Positions 46,001 to 56,600 of a DNA stretch of 64,000 bases are shown piece by piece (within the stretch, counting starts at the first letter, position 1; the number at the start of each line of letters is the position of its first letter). The stretch comes from Trachythela sp. YZ-2020 (taxonomy: Eukaryota; Cnidaria; Anthozoa; Malacalcyonacea; Clavulariidae): contig JADLSH010000395.1 of assembly GCA_016169945.1 (NCBI GenBank), positions 6,352,001 to 6,416,000 of the forward strand, read 5' to 3'. The notes under the pieces were generated by a model, which was not told the origin of the DNA, did not search any database, and saw only the letters and a program-made list of their open reading frames with translations. Both the position numbers and the translations under genes were made by a program.

Positions 46001-47446
46001 TCGAAAAACAATAGAAAGGGATTGGCACTGGACGTCAATTTCCGCCATCTTTGGCTTCACTTTTTGGACATAAGTTCTCACTCCAGATATATATATATAG
46101 AGCTCACTGCTCTATACAAGTAGACTACATACATAGCTCAGTGGACTGAGGTTACTGTATGTGAGGTATGCAATGGATGATGGAACTAACACACTGAAGT
46201 GACCTCAAGGTTTGAAGTGACCTCAAGTTTTGATAGGTTTTTGCTAAAAACGAATGCTATTTCATAGAGACAACAATTAAAATGCCCTTTCTCTAACTTT
46301 TATAAATATTGCAAACTTAAATATATTGAAGAAGCCAGGTGGGGTTTAAAATTGATGCTTTGATGTTATTTATACTCAGTTACTTCAATGATTTGTCAAT
46401 TGAAATTCTCTGTCTAGCCATAATATTGTTGATCAAATGAATTTGTCTCCTGATAGCAACATAAAGAGAGAGATGTGGAACAAGTTTAGCCATATTCATG
46501 TTAAATTGCAACAAACACGAAAATGCCTGCCCAACTGCTGTGGGCCTACCCAATATTTTCACTGCAGAACTTAGGGGTCGCATCCATACCCGCATTGCCA
46601 CGAGAAACGTCAATTTGACGTTTGTGGGTGGGTGGGTTTTTTTCTTTGACGTTTGTCCGTGGCAGTTTGACACTTTTGAAGAAAGTATTCTTAAGTTACT
46701 TTTGTTTGCTTATTTTACGAGGGTAAAACAGCAAAAATCTTCAAAGCTGCTTCGGTAGTTTTATATTAATAGCTACATATCCAACGTTACTCAAAAACAA
46801 CATAAAATGTGTATAAAAATCAATTTCAATCTACCTTTTAATAATTCAAACACTAGAAACGTCAAATTGACGTTTCTTGATTGAGGAAAATAAAACATAC
46901 CGTATTGTCACTTCTCAGTTTTAGAGTGTTCCTCCTTAGACAAGTCCTTTATGCAAAACACAGAGAGACTTGTATTTATTAAGGTAGACTTGCTTTGATA
47001 TAACTCACAGGCATTCGTTGTGGGTGACATCAATACAATTATATATTGAATCAAGGAACAACAAACTTTTTCTAACTGAACTGTTCCCATGAATTCTGCA
47101 TGGGAAATATATAGTTATTATAGTTACAGTTACTGTTGTTTTCTAATATTTTGTTAATATTCATATTAAAAGTGTCTATTCATTCAATTGCTGGGCTTCG
47201 AAATAACAGCGGTAAAGATTTTCTTTTAATTTTCAAGTACAAGTTCAAATTAATATAATATAGTCACCTTGTGCAGAAAATTCCTTCAAGATTTTGACGA
47301 TTCCCAGCAAGTACTTGCCATAATAATGACCTCAGTATAACAGATACTGGAGCGAACGAAGTAACTTGAGATATCTCCAATACTGTAGTTCCATTTAAAT
47401 TACTTATAAACGACTTTTGTAAATTCCGATAATTTTCGGCAGCCAT
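37015..47446 (-). CDS. PIGW: PIGW / GWT1 inositol acyltransferase of GPI-anchor synthesis
   Basis: Multi-pass ER enzyme that adds an acyl chain to the inositol of GlcN-PI early in GPI-anchor assembly. Exons in transcript order: 47446-47268, 40718-40178, 39539-39283, 38924-38771, 37599-37015. GT-AG and in phase, 571 residues, stop TAG. Exon 1 gives MAAENYRNLQKSF, then the family N-terminal signature SNLNGTTVLEI. Exon 2 has RRFAKTETYGTG, MDVGVGSF and DYQEHVSEYGVHWNFF. Exon 3 has NREGICSSLGYV, exon 4 RRLANFPFVLW. At least ten hydrophobic spans are visible. The last exon carries a polar, Ser-rich loop of about 85 residues before the final membrane spans, making it longer than human PIGW (about 504, from memory). 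Exon 1 lies 6.5 kb away across a transposon-filled intron, so it is easily missed. It follows PLXDC in tandem and is convergent with BTF3. Confidence 0.95.
37683..37965. repeat. inverted-repeat element in PIGW intron 4
   Basis: ATTATTATTTATTTAAAAAATT near 37686 is inverted near 37928-37950. No clear target duplication was seen. Nearby, 37980-38090 also forms a palindrome (GATATGAAGAATTATCATG against CATGATAATTCTTCATATC). Confidence 0.5.
38130..38400. repeat. long palindromic element in PIGW intron 4
   Basis: Arms of about 120 bases: GAACATACTTAATTAGTAAA at 38152 and its near-complement ending GTATGTTC at about 38394. Both arms include TTGGTTGCGAAATGTTGTAA or its complement. Short frames on both strands are mirror images of each other. 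Likely a foldback transposon. Confidence 0.75.
40893..41461 (-). mobile_element. mariner-like transposon with transposase C-terminal fragment
   Basis: Ends CAGGGTGTATCAAAAAAACT and a near-complement, flanked by TA. The minus-strand frame 41338-41108 includes LRQRIIVEFDNLRQQPGM and NAMRAMHRRTILCVERNGGH, matching the C-terminal end of mariner/IS630-type transposases. The catalytic DDE/D part is deleted, so the element is dead. In PIGW intron 1. Confidence 0.88.
41868..42130. repeat. two-copy tandem repeat of about 133 bp
   Basis: Two nearly identical copies beginning ATACAAAAATTTGCAAAATT and ending TGGCATACATACTAAATG. PIGW intron 1. Confidence 0.9.
42309..42655. repeat. three-copy tandem repeat of about 121 bp
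   Basis: Copies start at about 42309, 42430 and 42553 with TATCATGAATTTGTTTAC, and each contains AACACAGGAGCACATCACT. The minus strand stays open as a repeating frame, but no known protein is recognised. The repeat length and setting argue for non-coding satellite-like DNA. Confidence 0.88.
43200..44851 (-). pseudogene. second BEL/Pao fragment with internal deletion
   Basis: Transcript-order pieces: 44851-44594 and 44688-44347 hold the start of a BEL-type reverse transcriptase (HFGVYHPQKAGKIRVVF, ACDIEQMFHN, FLWF). 44369-44052 is the later RT region in another frame. 44015-43674 is the integrase C-terminal/DUF5641-like part (FGGVWERQINTIRRVLD). About 43480-43330 adds WTRWKKECLQ and a GDIVIMRE-type end. 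RT palm end, RNase H and integrase core are missing. The last 120 bases are tandemly duplicated (43205-43324 and 43326-43455). Non-functional; in PIGW intron 1. Confidence 0.88.
45240..45600. repeat. repeat rich in GAATTTAATTC words
   Basis: AATTTAATTC and GTTTCATA words recur in both orientations. This looks like a degraded inverted-repeat transposon, but ends and duplication could not be fixed. Confidence 0.4.
45750..46110. mobile_element. inverted-repeat element with GCCAAAGATGGCGG ends
   Basis: Left arm GTGAGCTCTATATATATCTG, AAGTGAAGCCAAAGATGGCGG-like; right arm is the complement (CCGCCATCTTTGGCTTCACT, CCAGATATATATATAT, GAGCTCAC). About 80-base arms. Same family as 7122-7300. In PIGW intron 1. 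Confidence 0.75.
46111..47267. other. 5' part of PIGW intron 1, no clear feature
   Basis: Only a small inverted pair around GAAACGTCAATTTGACGTTT (46605-46625) and GAAACGTCAAATTGACGTTTC (46857-46877) was noticed. The open frames here show no recognisable domain. Confidence 0.4.
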
Positions 47447-48083
47447 ATTGGTATTGGGTAAATTACTTCATGTATGCCTAATTATTTTGTCCGGACTGAC
47501 TCATCTCGCATTGATAATTAGCGGTTACATGGCTCTCCCCTCCCCCCAGCGGCTTAACAGAAGATCAACAGTAAATTTGTTTCTAGTAAATTTGTTTCTA
47601 TTCTCATTTACTAAGCACTTCTATGTTTCTGTTATCCCTATCGCATAATTTTCACAACCTTGTGGATGTTCTAAACAGTATTTTTTGGAAAACACTTTAG
47701 ACATTGCGCAAGATTAAATATAAATAAATAATTCAAGAATGAAGATTGAGGCTACTGTGGGTTCGAGCTCCAGTAATTCTACAAAAGTCTATAAGCTTAC
47801 CAATTTACGCCGATGTGTTTCCCGTATACAGTAATATAAAATCCGCGGACAGTAATTTAAAATTTCCTACTGTTACAATTTAAAAAGAAAACACTCAAAG
47901 GACCTGCATGAATAGTGTATAATATATGTATACAGCATATTTTACAGCTTAAAGTACTTGTAGAAATTCTAGTCAGTTATATCTACAAGCTAAAAACTGC
48001 TCTAAGAAGTTAACGTTATTTCTGTACAGCTAAAAACGAACTATATAAGTCGTAAAGAAATTTACAACATTGCACTACAAATT
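47447..48083. other. tandem intergenic region PLXDC / PIGW
   Basis: 636 bases between the PLXDC stop and the PIGW start, both on the minus strand. It must hold the PLXDC 3' UTR and PIGW promoter. No canonical minus-strand AATAAA was found, nor TATA or CpG-rich block. Confidence 0.5.
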
Positions 48084-51000
48084 TTAAGCATTACTTTCGA
48101 AAGACATAGTTTTGAAACTAATTCGACCATCTGTTGATGTATTCTGCGTCTCACCACTTGAATTGCGACACCATTTTGTAGGGTTGCCGTACTGTGAAAA
48201 AGATCATAACTCGTAATGAGGTACAAAATTGAATGGATAAACCCAGGTTCAGTGATATACCTAGAGCCACTAGTTCCCTTCAAGTAGAGAGCGCCTAAAG
48301 GCAGTATGACATTGCATTGTCAATTTTAACTCCATGCAGCGAAGTCATTTGTAATAAATTTAACTCCAAATGTGCAATACCGTTAGTGCGTGTAAGAGGG
48401 GTTTTCAGTAAATGTGGAGTTAAATTTGAGATAATTGCTAATTGGTTCGTATAAATAATATACACGAAACACATGCGAAATACTACAGTGGACTTTAAAC
48501 GGACTGCAATCGTTGCTTAAAGTAGTTGGGTTATCATTCTGAAACTTCCACTAGGCAAGCAAATCTCACTAAATAGGAATTTACAATAAATATACGCCAT
48601 AGTTGCCTCCTCCCTTCATTGGTAGATTGTACTTTGTGGACTCTGCACAGGATTGAGATTTTATTGGAAACTATCACTTTTGGGGGTGGGGGAAGAGAAA
48701 AATAGGAGAAACCTTACCTTAATTAAGCATAGTCCCGATTTAGTTTGTGGGTGATAGTAAGCGTACACAAACCAAACAATGACGAATATTACAACAAGGA
48801 GAACAATGACAATCACAGCAATTTCTCCACCACTGAGAGCAGAACTAGAACACTGCATGTAAAAACATAAAATAGTAAGAATGGGTAAGCTGTGGAAATT
48901 TAGTCAAAATTGTATTGCATATCAAATATGTATTGCATGTCATACCGAATCCGTGCAACTAAAGTAAATAATCAAATGTACTATTAAGTATTTCATCGCC
49001 AGCATAAATGATAAAGCTATATTCCACAGACAGTATTTTATAAGTTCCTCCTGTACAGCTCTTACTGAACCTCTGGGAAGAACAGTTATAAATTCATGTG
49101 AACAAAAAGCTCAACTTATGATATTACTAGTTGATACGTGCCGATTTCAAACTGTCGTCGAGACACCCAGCGGTTTCCCACTCCATTCGGTGCCTATCAA
49201 CGCCATCTGAACATCTGTGAGAGAAGAGGGAATGTATTTATTCAGTTTAGTAATTTTTTTCTGTTACTAAGGAAATGGCAACCTCATCTTTCAAAAATGT
49301 TCTGTCAAGCTCAACCCCTTGACCCTCCCGGGGGTTCTCAGTGATAATGCACCCTGTTTCGGTCGACGGTCGCGCCCTGCTCAGGCACACCCCCCCCCCC
49401 CCCCCTACCAGATCAGTGTTGGTAGTGCTCAACATTAAGTTCCTTTGGTTTGAGTCTTGTAGCTCGAGCGAAGGAACTTTATCAGTAAGTAACAAACTAA
49501 CTACAGGCTATACTGCAGTATAATCACCTGACGAGGGGTTCGAGATATTGAAGTGTTTCTATTTACTATAAGTACTAATAGAGGCACATTCACGAGAAAT
49601 CTGCTGGCGGTTTCAACATGGCAGAAGATGTAGACAACATTCTCACCTCTTAATTTTGGGACACCATTTGCAATTAAATTTTGTCTGGGTATTCAAACAC
49701 GTATCACACGAGTTTAACATTACACAGTCTAGAAAGGATAATTCATATTACTTTTGCATATTACATCATTTGAGAAGTATCACCTGAGGCACATGCAGTT
49801 AGAGCAATGCCTCTGACAAGTACTGTAAGTTACATGTATATAAGCATGGTAAGATTATGCGAGGGGGTGCATTTTTTATTAGTGACACCTTTACACTAAA
49901 GTAACAATTGAGGGTGTACAGAATTCATGTACTTCTTCTTTCCTATTTTCAATCCCTGTTAACTGATGGTCAAGTGCACAAGGATTCTATGGAGAAACTT
50001 GTGCCTGGGAATGGGACCGATAGCCTACTGCTAGATACTTCGAGAATAGATTCAGTATTTAGCTTTCAGCAAGGATGTACTGTAGTAAACTAGTGAAAAC
50101 CACTCGCCCGAGAAGCTGCGAAGCTCTGCCATTTCCTGCAAGACAATATTGCGTGCGAATACAGATTTCTACTTCAAAATGCAATACACAGAAAATACAA
50201 AGATATCGTTCCTTCACTTACTTGGTACAGGTATAAGAACAAACGCTGAGCCATCCACAACCTTATCTTTTTCAAGTTTAACTTTATCATATAGATAATA
50301 GTAAATATACCGCACTATTGAATCTAATAAAAAGACAGGTTGGTCTAGCTGTTATCTACATATTTTAAGATGAAGTGGTACGAGCAACAAAATTGCTGTA
50401 ACTTGCAATAAAAGATGACTTCAACAAATGTTAATTGAAAATATTCACGTGTAAGTTACAAAGCATGAGAAAACCTGCGTAAACCCCCACAACAAAGTTT
50501 CCATGGCTATGGGTGGGAAAAGCTGGGAAACATTCGACTTCAAATTATTTCAAAATGTCTCGGCAACAATGTTGCACAAGACTTATTCAAAACCGTGCTC
50601 AGATAGATGAAATTAGGTTTGACAATGAATATGCATGATGTGAAATCGAAATATCGCCAGAAGGACTTGTTTTGAACGATGTATATCTTTTTGTACCGTA
50701 CAAGATATGTATATCTTTTTGTTTACTGTACAATATGTTATAATTGGAGCATAGTTTTTCTGAAAATTCCAAAAACCGTCTACTGGAAAGGAAATCTGAT
50801 TACACTAGGCAAATAACCGGCAAAATATTTAAACCTAAATATTTAGTATATTTCCTGAACATTATCGCAAGAAAGAACATTCCACTTACAAAGTTTTCCT
50901 TCTATTATTCGGGGACCACGTACGATCTTTTCACGTCGAAATGTGTCCGAAATACCAACACGTACAAAGAAGCCATTTGGTTTTAAGTTTTTCACTGGTA

Positions 51001-53582
51001 TAGGAATCTAAATAACGAAGAAATCAAGAATTCGCATCCATCGATGAATGGTTTCTTTGGCATCGACCAGTGTTACCAAAATTTCTATTTTGAGACTTAG
51101 GGGCTACGGTATAACGCAATTGGACCTTCCCTGCACCCCCTCCCCCCTCAACTTGTCCTCGCAGATGAGTCTGTTTTGTTACACAGTCATGCACACGTAA
51201 TCAGCTATCGTTCAAGGGCTTTTAGGAATTACTTAGGGAGATAACGTCGCCCCAGTTTCGCCACGGTAGCTCGCGAAATGTGAAGACTCGGATAGTGACA
51301 CGAAACATAGCGTCATCTAAAATAATTTACCGAGTTCTATTCTTACAATCATTAGCCATAAATACAGATATCGAAGGAACTAGACTCAGCTCCGAAACAG
51401 AGCAAGACCCGGGGTTCGATTCCCACTGCACAGAGCAAGACACGGGGGTTCGATTCCCACTGCACAGAGCAAGACACGGGGTTCGATTCCCACTGCACAG
51501 AGCAAGACACGCGGATTCGATTCCCACTGCACAGAGCAAGACACGGGGTTCGATTCCCACTGCACAGAGCAAGACACGGGGGTTCGATTCCCACTGCACA
51601 GAGCAAGACACGCGGTTCGATTCCCACTGCACAGAGCAAGACACGGGGGTTCGATTCCCACTGCACAGAGCAAGACACGGGGGTTCGATTCCCACTGCAC
51701 AGAGCAAGACACGGGGGTTCGATTCCCACTGCACAGAGCAAGACACGGGGGTTCGATTCCCACTGCACAGAGCAAGACACGGGGGTTCGATTCCCACTGC
51801 ACAGAGCAAGACACGCGGATTCGATTCCCACTGCACAGAGCAAGACACGGGGTTCGATTCCCACTGCACAGAGCAAGACACGCGGATTCGATTCCCACTG
51901 CACAGAGCAAGACACGCGGATTCGATTCCCACCGGACAGAGCAAGACACGGGGGTTCGATTCCCACTGCACAGAGCAAGACACGGGGGTTCGATTCCCAC
52001 TGCACAGAGCAAGACACGGGGGTTCGATTCCCACTGCACAGAGCAAGACACGGGGTTCGATTCCCACTGCACAGAGCAAGACACGGGGGTTCGATTCCCA
52101 CTGCACAGAGCAAGACACGGGGGTTCGATTCCCACTGCACAGAGCAAGACACGCGGATTCGATTCCCACCGGACAGAGCAAGACACGGGGGTTCGATTCC
52201 CACTGCACAGAGCAAGACACGGGGGTTCGATTCCCACTGCACAGAGCAAGACACGCGGATTCGATTCCCACTGCACAGAGCAAGACACGGGGGTTCGATT
52301 CCCACTGCACAGAGCAAGACACGGGGGTTTGATTCCCACTGCACAGAGCAAGACACGGGGGTTCGATTCCCACCGGACAGAGCAAGACACGGGGGTTCGA
52401 TTCCCACCGGACAGAGCAAGACACGCGGATTCGATTCCCACTGCACAGAGCAAGACACGGGGGTTCGATTCCCACTGCACAGAGCAAGACACGCGGATTC
52501 GATTCCCACTGCACAGAGCAAGACACGGGGGTTCGATTCCCACCGGACAGAGCAAGACACGGGGGTTCGATTCCCACCGGACAGAGCAAGACACGGGGTT
52601 CGATTCCCACTGCACAGAGCAAGACACGCGGATTCGATTCCCACTGCACAGAGCAAGACACGGGGGTTCGATTCCCACCGGACAGAGCAAGACACGGGGG
52701 TTCGATTCCCACCGGACAGAGCAAGACACGGGGGTTCGATTCCCACTGCACAGAGCAAGACACGGGGGTTCGATTCCCACTGCACAGAGCAAGACACGCG
52801 GATTCGATTCCCACTGCACAGAGCAAGACACGGGGATTCGATTCCCACCGCACAGAGCAAGACACGGGGGTTCGATTCCCACTGCACAGAGCAAGACACG
52901 CGGATTCGATTCCCACTGCACAGAGCAAGACACGCGGATTCGATTCCCACTGCACAGAGCAAGACACGGGGATTCGATTCCCACCGCACAGAGCAAGACA
53001 CGGGGGTTCGATTCCCACCGGACAGAGCAAGACACGGGGATTCGATTCCCACCGCACAGAGCAAGACACGCGGATTCGATTCCCACTGCACAGAGCAAGA
53101 CACGGGGGTTCGATTCCCACCGCACAGAGCAAGACACGCGGGGTTCGATTCCCACTGCACAGAGCAAGACACGACTATTCTTGCGAGTTTATACTAAAAG
53201 TTACAATTTCAAGCAGAGCCGTCATCAGATGGGTGTGTCAGAGTGGTTAGCGTCGGTGGTAGTGTGGTTAGCCAGGCGCTAACCGGACAATTTTATAGTT
53301 GGCTGACAATGGTTTAAATGAAACGAGAAACAACATTTCCTCATCAGCAACTCACATTTTTATAAGCAAATATCAAAGTTCCATTCTTTAGGATAGAACA
53401 TTGGAATGAAAATTCTTTATCTGGAAATAGAAAATTAGAACATATCAAAAACAGCCAATCGGAAACAACAATTTCAGATTACATTAGTACAATGATAACA
53501 ATATTTTATGATATCTGACCTGGCGACTCCTTTCTCAATCTCATGTTCGCCCATTCCACTGTTAATCGATCTCCTATTAGAC

Positions 53583-53620
<38 letters not shown>

Positions 53621-56600
53621 TGTAATAATTAATAAAATTAGGTTAAGAAATTTGGTTTCTAGATACACAAAACAACCCACGTCAAATATTTAGACGCCTG
53701 CATTATATATTGCAGTAACGAGCATAATTTCTTCATAAAATCATTCACAGGGAGATGTACGGGTGGCACATGAAGGTTAGCAAGTTGACTAGTAATATCG
53801 CTGTATGATATCCTTATCAGGTAATTTAGCACGCTTTAATTGTACAAAGAGGTATATCCGTTTGGAGCTTTTAGAAATAATGTTATTGACGTGCTCATTC
53901 CACTTCAGGGTTGATGTAATAGTGAGACCAAGTAACTTCGCTTCTTCTACGACTTCTAGAGACTTTCCATTTACTTGAATTGGATGGAATAAACTTCGCG
54001 TTTTTTTTAAATCAATGCACAGTTCTTTACATTTATTTTGGTGGGCTGGAAGTGGTTTAAATCAGACCATTCCTGGATGTTACTTGAAGCAGATTTCGGC
54101 ACGGATTCGGATATTGTAAGATCGTCTACGAATTTGATTTCATCATCAACACTAGTTATATTGAGGTCGTTGATCATTAAGGCGAAGAGCCAAAGTCCAA
54201 GTTTGGTTCCTTGGGGGACGTCAGCGGGGACATTTCCCCACTCCGAAAAGCAGTCTTCTCCAAGTTAACACGTTGTTGTCTATTAGTCAGGAAATCTGCG
54301 ATCCAATTGATAGTGGCATTCGAGATATCTAAAGATCTTAATTTATAGAGAATGGAATGGTCAACATAGTCGAAAGCCTTTTGGTAATCGAACAGCACCA
54401 CTCTGACCGAGGCTCCCGATCCATCTGTTGCTTCCGTCCATCGGTGGATCATTTTTATGAGGGCTTGGCTTGTCGAGGAGCCGGGGATGACGCCGAATTG
54501 GTTTGGGTCTAGAATTTTGAGGATTGCTGGTTTCAGCTCCTTACTCACAACAAAATCTTCTGCTACTCTTGAGAGGACAGGCGTGAGGGAGATGGGACGA
54601 AGGTGTTGGTTTATATGTTGGACTGGTGTTGATTTTGGGACTGGGACAGTGTTAGCCAGTTTCCAGATCTTTGGAAGTTTACTTTCTTTAAACGAACAGT
54701 TTAAGATTTTCATAACAGGTAACGACAGGAGAACCGCATACTCTTTGAGGAACCAAGATGGAATGTCGTCAGGGCCACTTGCCTTGGAGGGATTAAGAGA
54801 TTTTAAGCATTTATAAACTTCGAGGTCAGAGACTGAAAGAACATTTGAAGTTGTGTCGCCAGTTTGGTTTGTTACTCGCAAAGGTTGGAATTCTTGAAGA
54901 GGTTCAAGGAAACTGTTATTGATTTTGTTTGCAATCTGGGTATTACTCAGGTGTTGTAGATCATCCACTTGTAAGGTGGAGGAAAAGTCGGGCACAGGGG
55001 CCATACCACTGATTTTTTTGATCGCACTCCACCAATCTTTGGGTTTGACATTTTTAAGATTCTTGATCTTACTGTTATAGTAGGAGGACCTACATCTTTT
55101 CCGTTCGGAGTTTACTAAGTTCCGGTAGTAATTAAAGATCCTTCTATTTCCATCTTTAAGGGCTCGTTGACGATCCTTAATTGCTCGTTTAAGTTTATCA
55201 GACATCCAGGGAGCATCGTTATTGTGGATTTTTTTAGCTTTGACTGGCATGATTATGTTGAGAGTATTAGATATCATTGTGTTGAAGAACGTTAATTTCT
55301 CTTCACAGGAATCAATGCGGTCTATAACGACCAGTCCACTTTTGAGAGAACTCTTCCCAAAGCTCTTTTATTATTAGGCCTTGTTTCACGTGTTTTAATC
55401 ACTCTCGATTTATTCACGGTGGTTTCTCTGGTCTTAGGGAAAATAGAAATTGTAAAGTGATCTGATAGACCAAAAGGTGGAGATTTCTTAGGATCGTCAT
55501 AAAATTGAAGAATGTTAGTTAGTATCACGTCTAAAGTTCTCACTCCTCTGGTGGGAAAATTTACTGGTTGTTTCAACTTGAACTGTCTTGATATACTCGT
55601 CATTTTCAACCTATTAAGATCCCCCATTATAATAATTCCACAGTTCCTATACGTTGCTTCGGTCCTGGTCAAGCAATCAGTAAGATACTTTATCATGGCC
55701 TGGTTATCAGATCCTGGAGGATGATATATTGCACCTAAAACAATTGAGGATGGTCCACGAGGTAATCTCCTAGGTTGTAACTTGATCCAGAACACTTCAA
55801 ATTGTGAGCTCTCCAACTCAGGCAAGGAACAACACTTCATTTGGTTTTTAATGTAGATACAAACTCCACCGTGTATTCTTTCAATTCTATCTTTCCGAAT
55901 TATTCTATACCCTGGAATATCAACAATAGAGTCTAGGATAGTACTTCTAAGCCATGTTTCGGTAAAGACAGCTACTTCAGCATTGGCATTAGTAACAAAA
56001 GGGCGAATTTCGTCTATTTTGGGGGTTAACGACATGACATTAGATAGAATGAGACTCGGCACAAACATTGTTTTGTTACTGTTATTGATCGTAGATTTGG
56101 TGAGGAGAGGAGTCACTAAATTATAAGGACAGCTAGCACAGATTTCAGATACTTACATATATGCATATTACTCTCTCCTTTAAGCCATTTTTTCAGGAAA
56201 CTCCTAACAGAGATTGCTGCAAATGCACTGTCTACTCATGGAATCTGAAGCTGGTGAAAATAACCTTTTTTCCAGGGAAACACACACCCAGCACCCCGCT
56301 TCACGTCGCTAAAAACTCAATCTTCTCTTAAAAACAGCAGTAGACTAAAGTGCTTGTATAAATCCCTGCAACTGGCTTAGTCTATTCAAAGACGATGTAC
56401 GAAGCGCATCTTTTTTGAACGCCTGTTTTCTCTGGGAACGTCGAAAATTTTCGAAAACGCTGGCGTCACGACGTGTCGACGTTGGCAAAAGCGAACTACG
56501 CATGCTCCAACGCTGACTATTGCAAGCTTCTTATGCGCAGACGAAAAACACGTGGATATTCAAGATACACACGTAAAAATTTCACATCTTGTCAACAAAA

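Noticed and set aside
49908..50093. Open frames near PLXDC exons
   Set aside because: No family match, and not needed to close the PLXDC reading phase.
51327..53172. Three overlapping minus-strand open frames of about 600 codons, and two plus-strand frames of 317-350 codons
   Set aside because: They are translations of the 34-bp tandem array in different frames, giving the same 34-residue pattern in each. No start context, domain or splice support.
51396..53172. CRISPR array
   Set aside because: Units are directly adjacent with no unique spacers, in an intron of an animal gene.
51396..53172. Cluster of real tRNA genes
   Set aside because: Only T-arm/box-B and part of a D-arm are present; no anticodon arm, acceptor stem or complete box A.
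54457..54816. Plus-strand 119-codon frame
   Set aside because: Antisense shadow of the LINE reverse transcriptase.
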